Program-made: the position numbers and the translations under genes | Notes under the pieces: generated by a model | Database searches by the model: none | Seen by the model: the letters and a program-made list of their open reading frames with translations, nothing else | Told to the model about the DNA's origin: nothing | Shown here: piece after piece, positions 1-11,567 of the stretch | How the letters are laid out: the number at the start of each line of letters is the position of its first letter | Numbering within the stretch: the first letter of the stretch is position 1 | NCBI GenBank assembly: GCA_046327915.1 | Contig: JAXLXO010000006.1 | Coordinates: forward strand, 186,001 to 250,000 | Length of the DNA: 64,000 nucleotides | Source of the DNA: VGTK01 sp046327915 | Lineage (GTDB): Bacteria > Desulfobacterota > Binatia > UBA12015 | Reading direction: 5' to 3'

Positions 1-639
1 CGTGACGCCGAGCGCCCACACGTCGATCAGGTGCTCGCTCGCGCGCAGCCGCACGTCCACCTGCTCGGGTGCCATGTAGAGCGCGGTGCCGGGCATCTCG
101 ATGCCGGTGAGGCCGAGGTCGTCGAGACACTTCGAGATCCCGAAGTCGAGCAGCACCGGCACGTCGCCGTCGCGCGTGACGCGCACGTTCGACGGCTTGA
201 TGTCCCGGTGCACGACGCCGCTCGCGTGCGCGTGCTCGACCGCGCGCGCGACGTCGGCGAGCGTCGCGGTCACGCGCGTGACGCGCTCGTCCTCGGGCAG
301 CGACGCGATCTCCGCCAGGTACTCGCGCAGGTCGCGTCCGGCGAGGTGGTCCATGACGAGGTACGGATGCCCGGCGAAGCTGCCGGCGCAGAAGATCGTC
401 ACGATGCCGGGATGACGCAGCCGCGCGAGATTGCGGATCTCGCGCTGGAAGCGCGCTTCGAGCAGCGGCCGGTGCGTCGTGTCGGCGAGCAGCACCTTGA
501 ACGCGACCTCGCGGTCGCCGGTCGCGGTGTCGCGCGCGAGCAGCACGCGGCCCATGCCGCCGCGGCCGATCTCGCGCAGCAGATGGTACGGGCCGATGCG
601 GCGGCCCGGGGCGAAGGGGTCTGCGGCTCCGGTGTCCAC
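1..639 (-). CDS. Serine/threonine protein kinase, N-terminal part (cut by window edge)
   Basis: Hanks-type kinase domain read on the minus strand and running off the left edge. In order I see a glycine-rich loop (GRGGMGRV), the ATP-anchoring lysine in EVAFKVLL, the catalytic loop HRDIKPSN, the DFG motif (LLDFGISK) and the APEQ motif of the activation segment, so the visible part should be catalytically competent. The C-terminal lobe and any sensor domain are outside the window. I chose the GTG at 639 because AAGG lies just upstream and codon use becomes typical from there. An ATG at 735 in the same frame would add 32 low-complexity residues. Substrate and signal cannot be inferred. The 270 bases up to the next gene hold nothing I recognise. 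Confidence 0.9.
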   Translation of the reverse strand, partial: MDTGAADPFAPGRRIGPYHLLREIGRGGMGRVLLARDTATGDREVAFKVLLADTTHRPLLEARFQREIRNLARLRHPGIVTIFCAGSFAGHPYLVMDHLAGRDLREYLAEIASLPEDERVTRVTATLADVARAVEHAHASGVVHRDIKPSNVRVTRDGDVPVLLDFGISKCLDDLGLTGIEMPGTALYMAPEQVDVRLRASEHLIDVWALGVT

Positions 640-910
640 GGCGCCTTGGACGTGCGTCGAGGCAGTTTCGATCGAACTTTTTTCTTTGCTTCGTGAGGTC
701 CCGCGCGAGCGCGCGCCGCGTGCGGTGGTCCGCATGCGCGCGTGCGGGTTTCCGCAGCGCGTGACGCGCGTCCGTGGTGCCGCGTCGCTCGCGTAACGCG
801 GAAAAGCCTCGCGTTCCGCTGGGCCGGCCGGCGCGAGCGCGGCAGCGTCGGGCGTTCCGGCGTCGCGGCACGCGGGATGCTCCGCACGCGCGCCCATGGA
901 GGGCTCGCCC

Positions 911-2095
911 GTGCAGACACGTTCCGCCATCGCCGCTTTCATCGTCCTGGTATCGACGCTCGCTCTCGCCGGTCCCGTCGCGGCCGCGAGTGAAGAATCG
1001 CTCGGCGCCGCGATTTCCGGCCTGACGAAGGACGAGCAGGCGCGCTTCGCCGCCGGACGCGAGGTCTTCGTCGAGAACGAGACCGTCGCCGACGGCGTCG
1101 GTCCGGTGTTCAACGACGACTCGTGCGGCGCCTGCCACGTGTCGCCCGCGACGGGCGGCGGCGGCATCCGCACCGTTACGCGCTTCGGGCGCCGCGCGCG
1201 CGGCACGTTCGACCCGCTCGCCGGGCTGGGCGGCTCGCTGATCCAGGAGCAGGGCATCGGCGCGCAGGGCGAGTGCAACTACGTGGCGGAGGTCGTGCCG
1301 CCGGTCGCGAACGTCACCGCGCTGCGCCGGACGACGCCGCTCTTCGGCCTCGGTCTCGTCGACGCGCTCGACGACCGCACGCTGCTCGAGCTCGCGGCGC
1401 GCCAGCGCGCGAGAACGCCCGCGACCGCGGGACGTGCACGCTGGGTCGCCGACGCCGTCGGCGGCGGACAGCGCGTCGGACGCTTCGGCTGGAAGGCGCA
1501 GGTGCCGAGCCTGCTGCACTTCTCCGGCGACGCGTACCTGAACGAGATGGGCATCACGACGCCGTTCTTCCCCGAGGAGAACTGTCCGCAGGGCGACTGC
1601 TCGCTGCTGCGCTGCGATCCGGTCGCGGACCCGGAGGACGACGGCGCCGACGTGTTCCTGTTCGCGGACTTCATGTCGTTCCTCGCGCCACCGCCGCGCG
1701 CGGACGGTGCGGGACGCCGCGTCGTGCGCGACGGGCAGCGCGTGTTCGAGCGTCTCGGCTGCGCCGACTGCCACGTCGCGACACTCAAGACCGGCTGGCA
1801 CGAGTCGCCGGCGCTGCGCGCGCGCGAGTTCTCGCCGTACTCCGACTTCCTGCTGCACGACATGGGCTCGCTCGGCGACGGCATCGCGCAGGACGGCGCC
1901 GGCGGACGCGAGATGCGCACCGCACCGCTCTGGGGCCTGCGCACGATCACGAGCTTCCTGCACGACGGCCGCGCGACCACGATCGAGGCGGCGATCCTCG
2001 CGCACGACGGGCAGGGCGCGGTGTCGCGCGACCGCTTCCGCGCGCTCGACTCCGACGACCGGCGCTCGCTGCTGCGTTTCCTGCGCTCGCTGTGA
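911..2095 (+). CDS. Di-haem oxidoreductase-family secreted protein (DUF1111/thiol oxidoreductase-like)
   Basis: Periplasmic c-type cytochrome-like protein of about 394 residues. A Sec signal peptide (hydrophobic residues 6-26) is followed by two CXXCH haem sites, CGACH near residue 72 and CADCH near residue 284. The conserved stretches GPVFNDDSCGACH, a central cysteine-rich loop and the C-terminal MRTAPLWGLRTITSFLHDGRA-type segment are typical of the di-haem oxidoreductase family (DUF1111). The physiological electron partner is not known for most members. I chose GTG 911 over ATG 896 because GGAGGG lies 7 nt upstream of it, and this also leaves a normal signal peptide. A VOC-family gene follows after 58 bp on the same strand. 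Confidence 0.9.
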   Translation: MQTRSAIAAFIVLVSTLALAGPVAAASEESLGAAISGLTKDEQARFAAGREVFVENETVADGVGPVFNDDSCGACHVSPATGGGGIRTVTRFGRRARGTFDPLAGLGGSLIQEQGIGAQGECNYVAEVVPPVANVTALRRTTPLFGLGLVDALDDRTLLELAARQRARTPATAGRARWVADAVGGGQRVGRFGWKAQVPSLLHFSGDAYLNEMGITTPFFPEENCPQGDCSLLRCDPVADPEDDGADVFLFADFMSFLAPPPRADGAGRRVVRDGQRVFERLGCADCHVATLKTGWHESPALRAREFSPYSDFLLHDMGSLGDGIAQDGAGGREMRTAPLWGLRTITSFLHDGRATTIEAAILAHDGQGAVSRDRFRALDSDDRRSLLRFLRSL

Positions 2096-2153
2096 GCGCG
2101 GCCCTTGCCCGGCCCGCCGCTTGCGGTGCATGACGTGCGCAGGAGGGCGTGCC

Positions 2154-2534
2154 ATGGCCGCGCGACTCGACCACCTGATCCTGCCGGTGAACGACGTGCC
2201 CGCGAGCGTCGCATTCTACGAGGGCGTGCTCGGTTTCGGGTGCGAGGGCGAGCGGCCGCCGTTCACCGTCGTGCGCGTCGCCGACGATCTCACGCTGCAG
2301 CTCGCGCCGTGGGGCACGGAGGGCAACGTGCACCTCGCTTTCGCGCTGCCGCGCGACGAGTTCGACGCCGCATTCGCGCGCGTGCGCGCGGCCGGCATCC
2401 CGTTCGGCGACTCGTTCCACGACGCCGCGAACGGCCGCGGGCCGGGCGACGAGGACGGGGCGCGCGGCCCGGGCAAGGCGATCTATCTGCTCGACCCGAG
2501 CCGCCACCTCATCGAGCTGCGCCACTACGATTGA
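2154..2534 (+). CDS. VOC superfamily (glyoxalase/dioxygenase-like) protein
   Basis: A 126-residue single-module vicinal-oxygen-chelate protein. The N-terminal LDHLILPVNDVPASVAFYEGVLGF is the classic first beta-alpha-beta unit, and the C-terminal IYLLDPSRHLIELRHYD supplies the usual metal-ligand glutamate. The first half contributes H at LDHLIL. Members include glyoxalase I, fosfomycin-resistance enzymes and ring-cleaving dioxygenases, and sequence alone does not decide which this is. AGGAGG lies 7 nt before the ATG. It follows the di-haem protein on the same strand and converges with an MFS gene 15 bp further on. Confidence 0.88.
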   Translation: MAARLDHLILPVNDVPASVAFYEGVLGFGCEGERPPFTVVRVADDLTLQLAPWGTEGNVHLAFALPRDEFDAAFARVRAAGIPFGDSFHDAANGRGPGDEDGARGPGKAIYLLDPSRHLIELRHYD

Positions 2535-2549
2535 GGGCGCCGGCCGGCG

Positions 2550-3869
2550 TCACTCCTCGAGGAAGTCGAGGTCGCGTGCGAAGGTCTCGTCGAGCGCCGC
2601 GAGGCTCGCGAACGCGACCACGATCGTGACGGCGCCCACCGCGACGCCGCTGCCCACCACGCCGAGCGACGGCGTCGCGGCCTGGAACGCCGACGTCAGC
2701 AGCACGACGGCGCCGCGCACGAAGTTCGGCACGCTGGTCGTCGCGGTGGCGCGGATGTTGGTGCCGAACTGCTCCGACGCCATCGTGACGAAGACCGCCC
2801 AGTAGCCCGTCGCGAAGCCGAGTACGGTGCACACCGCGTAGAACGTCGTGAGCGAGGCGGCGGCGACGGTGAAGTAGAGCGTCACGCACGCGACCGTCAG
2901 CACGAGGAACAGCAGAACGACCTTCTTCCGGCTGCGCAGATACTGGCTCAGGAGCCCGCTCGCGACGTCGCCGATCGCGAGCCCGACGTACGCGAACAGC
3001 ACCGCGCGTCCCGCGGACGGGATCTCCGCCATGCCGAGCGCGCGTCCGAACTCGGGCGAGAACGTGATCAGGACGCCGACCGCGTACCAGATCGGCACGC
3101 CGATCAGGATCACCGCGACGTAGCGCCGCGCGCGGTCCGCCGTCGCGAACAGGCTGAGGAAGTTTCCGCGCCGCACGTGCGCCTGTGCCTTCGTCTGCTC
3201 GAACATGCCGGACTCGTAGACGCCGATGCGCAGCAGCAGCAGCGTGATGCCGAGACCACCGCCGACGAAGTACGCGGTGCGCCAGTCGAACAGGTCGCCG
3301 ACCAGTGCGGCGACGACCGCGCCGCAGATGCCGATGGTCGCGATGATCGTCGTCCCGTAGCCGCGCGCCTCGCGTCCCATGAGCTCGCTCACCAGCGTGA
3401 CGCCCGCGCCGAGCTCGCCCGCGAGCCCGACGCCGGCGACGAAGCGCAGCGCCGCGTAGGTATGGACGTCGTGCACGAAGCCGTTCGCGACGTTCGCGAC
3501 CGAGTACAGGCAGATCGAGCCGAACAGAACCGAAAGGCGTCCGCGCTTGTCGCCGAGCACGCCCCACACCACGCCGCCGATCAGCATGCCGCCCATCTGC
3601 ATGTTGAGCAGCAGCACGCCGGTCGTCAGCAGGTCCGCGTCGGCGACGCCGATCGACTTCAGGCTCGCGACGCGCACGATGCTGAACAGGATCAGATCGT
3701 AGATGTCGACGAAGTAGCCGAGCGCCGCGACGAGAATCGCCATCGCGGCGGCGCGCGGCGGCGCCGCGATCAGGCCCGGCGCGTACGATGCGGGCGCTTC
3801 GCTGGTCGCGTCCGCCATGGCATCGCGGGTCGTCGCGTCGATCTTCGCCGGCCGCTTCATCTCCGCCAC
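2550..3869 (-). CDS. MFS transporter (sugar/metabolite:H+ symporter-like)
   Basis: Inner-membrane major facilitator of about 439 residues with twelve predicted helices. The loop 2-3 motif GVLGDKRGRLSVLFGS matches the MFS G-x-L-[AG]-D-[KR]-x-G-R-[KR] signature, and RFVAGVGLAGELGAGVTLVSELM resembles helices 4-5 of the metabolite:H+ symporter subgroup. Substrate unknown. The GTG at 3869 has GGAGGA at a good distance, and an ATG 9 nt further in is the alternative. The C-terminus ends in an acidic tail. It converges with the VOC gene and is divergent from a small membrane-protein gene. Confidence 0.88.
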   Translation of the reverse strand: MAEMKRPAKIDATTRDAMADATSEAPASYAPGLIAAPPRAAAMAILVAALGYFVDIYDLILFSIVRVASLKSIGVADADLLTTGVLLLNMQMGGMLIGGVVWGVLGDKRGRLSVLFGSICLYSVANVANGFVHDVHTYAALRFVAGVGLAGELGAGVTLVSELMGREARGYGTTIIATIGICGAVVAALVGDLFDWRTAYFVGGGLGITLLLLRIGVYESGMFEQTKAQAHVRRGNFLSLFATADRARRYVAVILIGVPIWYAVGVLITFSPEFGRALGMAEIPSAGRAVLFAYVGLAIGDVASGLLSQYLRSRKKVVLLFLVLTVACVTLYFTVAAASLTTFYAVCTVLGFATGYWAVFVTMASEQFGTNIRATATTSVPNFVRGAVVLLTSAFQAATPSLGVVGSGVAVGAVTIVVAFASLAALDETFARDLDFLEE

Positions 3870-3938
3870 TTTCGTCCTCCCGCGCCTGCCGCTTGAGCGC
3901 CGTGCCACGCGGCGTGCGCGTCTGCTACGAGCGCGACA

Positions 3939-4205
3939 GTGCTTCCCCTGACCGGATTCCTGCTCCTGCTCTACTGCCTGTGGCGCGGCGGTCACCCGCT
4001 CGGCGTGGTGCTCCTCGCGATCGGCGTGATGATCCACTTCGTGCTCACGCTGCGCCTCGTCAAGGCGACCGCGGGCGGCGTCGGCGGACACGCGGAGTTC
4101 GTGCGCGACGTCGAGACCCGGCCGCGCATGCAGCGCAGTCCGGCGTGGCTCGTCGGCTCGCTCCTGGTCGCGCTCGGCGCGTCGCTCGCGCTCTTCATGC
4201 GCTGA
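3939..4205 (+). CDS. Small two-helix membrane protein of unknown function
   Basis: An 88-residue protein starting at GTG 3939. Residues 3-16 and 20-36 form hydrophobic segments, a basic/acidic loop follows (HAEFVRDVETRPRMQRS), and a third hydrophobic segment covers the last 20 residues. I do not recognise the family. No clear Shine-Dalgarno sequence is visible. It sits divergently from the MFS gene, and its stop overlaps the 3' end of the convergent histidine kinase gene by 11 bp. Typical GC-rich third positions support it being real. Confidence 0.6.
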   Translation: MLPLTGFLLLLYCLWRGGHPLGVVLLAIGVMIHFVLTLRLVKATAGGVGGHAEFVRDVETRPRMQRSPAWLVGSLLVALGASLALFMR

Positions 4206-5928
4206 CCGACGGCTCCGACCCGTCGCTCGCCGGGCGCTCGTCCAGCACCGCCGCCACGACGGCCATCAGCTGCTCCGGGTCCACCGGCTTCACGACGTGG
4301 CGCGCGAAGCCGCTCGCCACCACGCGCGCGCGATCCTCCGCCCGGGCGAACGCCGTGAGCGCCACCACCGGGACGCCTCCGCCGCGCTGCGGGTCGAGCG
4401 CGCGCACCAGCTCGAGGAACGCGAAGCCGTCCTCGCCAGGCATGCCGATGTCCGAGAGCACGAGGTCCGGATTCCAGGCCTCGACCACGGCCGCACCGGT
4501 GCGCGCCGAGACCGCGACGCGCACGTCGGCGCCGTGCAGGCGGAGCAGCACCTCGATGGTCTGCGCGGTGTCGGGATCGTCCTCGACGACCAGCACGCGT
4601 CGGCCGTCGAGGCGCGTGGCGCCGTCCGTTGCGCGCGCGTCGCCGTCCGCGACGGACCGCCCGCGCCACGCGCCGTCGAGGTCGAGCGACGGACGAGCCG
4701 GCAGCTCGACGCGCATCACCGTGCCGCGGTCGACGCCGTCGCTGTGCGCCGTGATCGACCCGCCGTGCAACTCGACGATGTGCCGCGCGATCGACAGGCC
4801 GAGGCCGAGCCCGCCGTGCGCGCGCGACGGCGAGAGGTCCGCCTGCCAGAAGCGTTCGAAGAGGTGCGGCAGCTTGTCCGCCGCGACGCCGCAGCCGGTG
4901 TCGGCGACGGTGAGCTCGACCCGGTCGCCCGCGCGCTGCAGCAGCACGGTGACGCGTCCGCCGCCCGGCGTGAACTTGACGGCGTTGCCGACGAGGTTCC
5001 AGACCACCTGCTGCAGCCGCTGCGGATCGCCGGCGACGATGCCGGCGTCGGCGTCGAGCGCGGTCTCGATCGTGACGCCCTTCGCGTCGGCGGCGGGCCG
5101 CACGGTCTCGACCGCCGCCTCGATCACCGGCCGGAGCTCGAGCGGGCTCGCCTCGAAGTCGAGCTTGCCGGTGACGATGCGCGACACGTCGAGCAGGTCG
5201 TCGACGATCTGCGCCTGCGTGCGCGCGGCGCGCTCGATCGCGGCGAGCGCCTGCTCGAGGTCGACGCGCGCCTCGGGACGCGTGCGCAGCAGGCGCGCCC
5301 AGGCGAGAATCGGCGACAGCGGCGTGCGCAGCTCGTGCGACACGATGGCGAGGAAGTGGTCCTTGGTGCGGTTCGCCTCCTCGGCCTGCCGTCGTGCGGC
5401 TTCGGCGGCGGCGGTCGCGGTGCGCGCCTCGGCGAGAAGCCGCGAGCGCTCGTCGAGCGCCACGCGGCGCTCCTCGGAGAGGCGCTCCGCGTCGAGCAGC
5501 GTCAGCGCGCGCGGCACCAGCGGCGGGAGCGCGACCGCAGTCGCGACCGAGGCGATGGCGGTGAGCGCCTTGACGCTGCCCGCCGTCCAGTAGTCGGGCC
5601 ACCAGAGCGTCCACACCTCCATGAAGTGCGTGGCGCCGCAGGCGATGATGAACGTCCCGAAGGCGAGGAACATCCAGTGGAAGGGCAGCCTCGTTCGCGC
5701 ACGGAACACGAAGAACGCCAGCGTGAACGCGATGACCACGTAGGACACGCCGATCAGCACGTCGGTGGACACGTGCAGCGCCACCAGCGGCGGACGCCAC
5801 AGGTAGCAGTGGCCGTGCGGCATGAATCCGGTCGTGTCCCCGACGAACGCCATCGCGGCGGACAGGAGGAGGAGCGGAAGCGACGCGAGGCCCATCATCA
5901 CGACCAAGGAGCGGGTGGATCTGGCCAT
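4195..5928 (-). CDS. Hybrid histidine kinase with ethylene-receptor-like (ETR1-type) membrane sensor and C-terminal receiver
   Basis: A 577-residue sensor kinase. Residues 1-30 form a first membrane segment. Residues 50-145 then form three helices that closely resemble the ethylene-binding domain of plant ETR1 and cyanobacterial homologues, including THFMEVWTLW after CGATH. The residues known in ETR1 to bind the copper cofactor and ethylene appear conserved: D56, C97 and H101, with C and H spaced as in ETR1. A coiled linker (150-185) leads to HisKA with phospho-acceptor H198 (FLAIVSHELRTPLSP), an HATPase domain (NLVGNAVKFTPGGG; ADTGCGV; GGLGLGLSIARHI) and a receiver domain with acidic EDD, acceptor D in LVLSDIGMP and a conserved KP. 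No separate response regulator lies nearby. It is divergent from glgX. Ethylene as ligand is inference. Confidence 0.92.
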   Translation of the reverse strand: MARSTRSLVVMMGLASLPLLLLSAAMAFVGDTTGFMPHGHCYLWRPPLVALHVSTDVLIGVSYVVIAFTLAFFVFRARTRLPFHWMFLAFGTFIIACGATHFMEVWTLWWPDYWTAGSVKALTAIASVATAVALPPLVPRALTLLDAERLSEERRVALDERSRLLAEARTATAAAEAARRQAEEANRTKDHFLAIVSHELRTPLSPILAWARLLRTRPEARVDLEQALAAIERAARTQAQIVDDLLDVSRIVTGKLDFEASPLELRPVIEAAVETVRPAADAKGVTIETALDADAGIVAGDPQRLQQVVWNLVGNAVKFTPGGGRVTVLLQRAGDRVELTVADTGCGVAADKLPHLFERFWQADLSPSRAHGGLGLGLSIARHIVELHGGSITAHSDGVDRGTVMRVELPARPSLDLDGAWRGRSVADGDARATDGATRLDGRRVLVVEDDPDTAQTIEVLLRLHGADVRVAVSARTGAAVVEAWNPDLVLSDIGMPGEDGFAFLELVRALDPQRGGGVPVVALTAFARAEDRARVVASGFARHVVKPVDPEQLMAVVAAVLDERPASDGSEPSVSA

Positions 5929-6042
5929 GGCCGATGCGTGGCACGGGTGACGGCGGAGGCGCAAGCTTCTGCACGACGGTCGCGCGGCAACCGTCGACCG
6001 GCCGAGTCGGCGCCGCGTGACGCTTGCGATGCCGCGGCGGGC

Positions 6043-8162
<2,120 letters not shown>

Positions 8163-8166
<4 letters not shown>

Positions 8167-9437
8167 GCTCCCGGCGAGCCGACGAGCGCTTCGAGTCGCG
8201 CGACGGCCGTGCCGATGCCGTCCTCGCGCGCGATCTCCGCGCCGAGTGCCGTGGCGCGGGCCCGGTACGACGGCTCGCCCGTGAGCTGCGCGATCTCGCT
8301 CGCGAGGCGGCGCGCGTCGAGCTTCTTCCAGCGCAGCATGCGTCCGGCGCCGAGCGCGGTGATGCGCTCGCCGTGGTGCAGCTGATCGAAGGCGCGCGGG
8401 ATGACCAGCGCCGGCACTCCGCTGCGCAGCGCGGTCGCGGTGGTGCCGATGCCGCCGTGGTGCACGATCGCCGACGCGCGCGCGAGCACCGCGGACAGCG
8501 GCGCGAACGGCACGACGGCGACGTCGGGCCGCGCGTGTCCCGCGACGTTGGCCTCGCGCCCGACGAGGAACACGCCGCGCGCGCCGACCTCGGCGAGCGC
8601 CTCGGACGCGATCGCGAAGAAGTGCTGCGGGTCGATCGCGAGGCTCGCGCCGAGGGTGAACACGACCGGCGGCGTGCCGCTCGCGAGGAAGGCGTCGAGC
8701 TGCGGCGGCATCGGCGCCGCGCGCGGCTCGTCCCAGAGCGCGAAGCCGGTCACCTCGATCGACGCCGGCCAGTCGGGCTGTCGCGGCGCGTAGTGCGGCG
8801 ACGAGAGGACGAGCGTGCGCTCGGGCGACAGGCCGCTCAGCAGGAACACGTCGCGCCCCGGCGCCAGTCCGAGCTCGCGGCGCACGGCGTTCAGCGGCCG
8901 GTCGAAGAGCGCGCGCAGCACCAGACGCGAGAACCACCACGCGTAGCGGTTCGCCGCGCGTCCGGGCGGTCCGGACAGCGCCGGCAGCGGGTTGCCCTGC
9001 GGCACCGTGTGCGCGCTCGGGATGTTGCCCGGGAAGAGCGTCGCGGTCGCCCAGCGGAGCTTCCGCCGCTCGGCGACCATCGGCGCCGCGAGCTGCGCGG
9101 GGTGCGTCACCAGGAGGTCGGCGCCGTCGCACGCGGCCTCGAGGTCGCGCGCGGTGCGCGCGAGGTTCGGCAGGATGAAGAGGCGCATCAGGTTGCGGAT
9201 CCCGGCGAGCCCGTTCTGTCCCGGGTCGAGGATCTCCGGATGCGCCGCGTACTCCTCGAGTCCGAGCTCGATGCCGATCGGCGCGAACGCGACGCCCTCG
9301 TCCTCGACCATCTTGCGGAACGCCGGCGTGGCGGCGACCGTCGTCGCGTGGCCGCGCTCGCCGAGGCGCTTCGCGAGCACGAGCATCGGGAACAGGTCGC
9401 CCCACGAGCCCAGGGTGGTGAAGACGATGCGTGCCAT
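8163..9437 (-). CDS. GT1-family glycosyltransferase (UGT/macrolide glycosyltransferase-like)
   Basis: A 424-residue cytoplasmic GT-B glycosyltransferase. The N-terminus MARIVFTTLGSWGDLFPMLVLAKRL matches the acceptor-side Rossmann start of the sterol/macrolide GT1 group (GSxGDxxP). The C-terminal donor domain carries VHHGGIGTTATALRSGVPALVIPRAFDQ, the nucleotide-sugar binding signature. Acceptor unknown; relatives glycosylate sterols, polyketides or rhamnolipid-like lipids. It lies tail to tail with glgX, sharing four bases, and divergent from the ABC transporter operon, so it is transcribed alone. Confidence 0.92.
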
Positions 9438-9532
9438 CGCGTGCCGGCCGGTTGTTCCCGTGGCGGCGTGCGCCGTCAAGCGGCAGCGCGGACCGCGTTG
9501 AATCGGCCGCGGCGCCGGGGCACCGTCCGCGC

Positions 9533-10729
9533 ATGCGGCTCGCGGTGCCGTTCGCGCGTAGCGCGATCGCGACCTCCGTCGCGCGGTCCGCGATCGTCGC
9601 ACTGGCGGTCGCGCTTTGCGCGGCTCCCGGCTGTACCCGCGACCGCGACGTCGTGACGGTCGCCGTCGGAGTCCTGCCCGACGAGCTCGCGCCGTATCGC
9701 GACGTCGTCGCGGACTGGGCCGGCAGCACGGGCGCGCGGGTGATGGTGGTGCCGCAGCAGTACGCGGACATTCGCCGCGCGCTCGCCGCCGAGTCGGCTG
9801 CCGGCGACGGCACCCTCGACCTGGTCGAGCTCGACGTGCACTCGCTCGCGCTCGCGGCCGCGGACGTGCGCGTACTCGACGCCGCAGCGCTGGCCGACGT
9901 GGTGGCGTCGCTCGATCCCGCGACGGTGCGCGCCGGCGCGATCGACGGGCTGCGCTTCGTGCCGCATCGCGTGACGTGGCAGGCCCTGCTCTACGACCAC
10001 GCGGCCCTCGGCGCGCCGCCGGCGACGTGGGACGAGCTGCTCGCGGTCGCGCGCGCGCATCCCGGCAAGATCGGCTTCAAGGGGGCGCGCTACGAAGGCC
10101 TCACCTGCGACCTGCTGCCGTTCGTTTGGTCAGCGGGCGGCGACGGCGCGCACTTCGACGATCGCGGCGCGCACGCGGCGTTCGCTCTCTTTGCCACGCT
10201 CGCACCGTACCTGAACCCGCAGACCGCCGGCTTCCGTGAGGCCACCATCGTCGAGGCGATGGCTCGCGGCGAGCTGGTGCTGCACGTCAACTGGCCGTTC
10301 GCCGCCGCGGCGCTCGCGAGCCAGGGCATGGCGCCCGACCCGATCCGCACGGCACCGCTGCCGTCCGGTCCCGCGGGGCGCGCGACGGTCCTCGGCGGCG
10401 GCTACCTCGCGATCCCGCGCAATGCGCCGCACCCGGATGCGGCTCTGCTTCTCCTGCGCCACCTGCTGTCGCGCGAGGTGCAGGAACGGCTCGGTCGTGA
10501 GGTCGGCTGGTTCTCGGCGCGTCGCGACGTTCCACCCGCTGCCGACGGCGCGCTGCTCGCCGGCTTCGCCGCAGAGCGAGGGGAGGCGCGTCCGCGGCCC
10601 GAGCGCGCGGACTACCCGCTTCTCAGCCGTGCGTGGCAGGACGCCTTTCGCGCGGTCGTCTTCGACGGCGTGGCCCCCGACGACGCGCTCGCCGCGGCGG
10701 CACGCGCGACGGCGCGCGATGGCGGCTGA
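9533..10729 (+). CDS. ABC transporter extracellular solute-binding lipoprotein (CUT1-like)
   Basis: A 398-residue family 1 solute-binding protein. The signal peptide ends in a lipobox-like AAPGC with cysteine at residue 34, so it is probably anchored in the outer leaflet of the inner membrane. Features typical of sugar-binding proteins are YDHAALGAPPATWDELLAVAR, a KIGFKGARYEGL segment, the GELVLHVNWPFA strand, LGGGYLAIPRNAPHPDAALLLLRHLLS and the C-terminal RADYPLLSRAWQDAFRAVVF. First gene of a tightly overlapping importer operon; the next start lies 11 bp inside its 3' end. The ligand is probably an oligosaccharide, judging from neighbouring glgX and trehalose genes (inference). Confidence 0.9.
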   Translation: MRLAVPFARSAIATSVARSAIVALAVALCAAPGCTRDRDVVTVAVGVLPDELAPYRDVVADWAGSTGARVMVVPQQYADIRRALAAESAAGDGTLDLVELDVHSLALAAADVRVLDAAALADVVASLDPATVRAGAIDGLRFVPHRVTWQALLYDHAALGAPPATWDELLAVARAHPGKIGFKGARYEGLTCDLLPFVWSAGGDGAHFDDRGAHAAFALFATLAPYLNPQTAGFREATIVEAMARGELVLHVNWPFAAAALASQGMAPDPIRTAPLPSGPAGRATVLGGGYLAIPRNAPHPDAALLLLRHLLSREVQERLGREVGWFSARRDVPPAADGALLAGFAAERGEARPRPERADYPLLSRAWQDAFRAVVFDGVAPDDALAAAARATARDGG

Positions 10730-11567
10730 GGTGCGCGGCCGAAGCCTGCGCGCGCTCCCCGCGCTGCCGCTCGCTCTCTTCCTCGTCGCGATGCTCGCCT
10801 GGCCGCTGCTGCGCGCGGTCGGTCTCGCGCTCACCGACGGCGCCAGCGGCGCCTTCCCGAGCGCCGAGAATCTGCGGGTGCTCGCGGCCGATCCGCTCTT
10901 CCGCCGTGCTCTCCTTGGCAACGTCGTCGTGCCGGCCGCGAGCGTCGCGCTGGAGCTCGTCGCCGGGGTCGCGCTGGCCTTGCTGCTGGCACGGCGCTTC
11001 CCGGGGCGGCGCCTGGTGCGCGCCGCCGTGGTGATCCCGTTCGCGCTGCCGGAGATCGTCTTTCTCACCGTCGTGCGCGCCCTGCTCACGCCGCGCGGTT
11101 ACGCGAACGGCGTGCTCGCGCTCGCGGGATTGCCGCCGGCGCCTTTCCTCGTGCCCGGCTCGGCCGCGGCGTGGACCAGCGTGATCGTCGTCGACGCGTG
11201 GCGCACGACGCCGGTCGTGTTTCTGATCGTGCTCGGCGCACTGGGTGCGCTGCCGGCAGACGTCGTCGAGGCGGCGCGTCTCGACGGCGCGGGCGCCGCG
11301 CGGCGCCTGTGGTTCGTGACGCTTCCGCTGCTGCGCCCCGCGCTGCTCGCGGCGCTGCTGCTGCGCGGTCTCGATGCGCTGCGCATCTTCGCGGCGCCGC
11401 TCGTGCTGACCGGAGTGGAAGGGGTGCCGGTGCTGTCGACCTACGCGTACCACCAGTGGTCCGACTACGGAGACGACGGGCTCGCCGCCGCGGCGTCGTT
11501 CGTGCTCGCGCTGCTGTGCGTGACCGCGAGCGTGCCGCTGCTGCGCCGCCGCGCGGAGGCCGTGTGA
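10719..11567 (+). CDS. ABC transporter permease 1 (MalF/UgpA-like)
   Basis: A 282-residue inner-membrane permease with six predicted helices. The cytoplasmic EAA loop that docks on the ATPase reads EAARLDGAGAARRLWFVTLPLLRP, as in CUT1 permeases, and is preceded by WRTTPVVFLIVLGALGALP. The ATG at 10719 overlaps the solute-binding-protein gene, and the stop overlaps the next start in GTGA, which implies translational coupling. It should form a heterodimer with the following gene product. Confidence 0.92.
   Translation: MAAEVRGRSLRALPALPLALFLVAMLAWPLLRAVGLALTDGASGAFPSAENLRVLAADPLFRRALLGNVVVPAASVALELVAGVALALLLARRFPGRRLVRAAVVIPFALPEIVFLTVVRALLTPRGYANGVLALAGLPPAPFLVPGSAAAWTSVIVVDAWRTTPVVFLIVLGALGALPADVVEAARLDGAGAARRLWFVTLPLLRPALLAALLLRGLDALRIFAAPLVLTGVEGVPVLSTYAYHQWSDYGDDGLAAAASFVLALLCVTASVPLLRRRAEAV

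Noticed and set aside
2538..2549. CGCCGGCCGGCG palindrome between the VOC and MFS genes.
   Set aside because: Such GC-only self-complementary strings are expected by chance in this composition, and there is too little loop for a convincing terminator.
4297..6042. Upstream extension of the glgX frame.
   Set aside because: Antisense to the histidine kinase, which has full domain structure. The GlgX N-terminal domain starts at about 6043.
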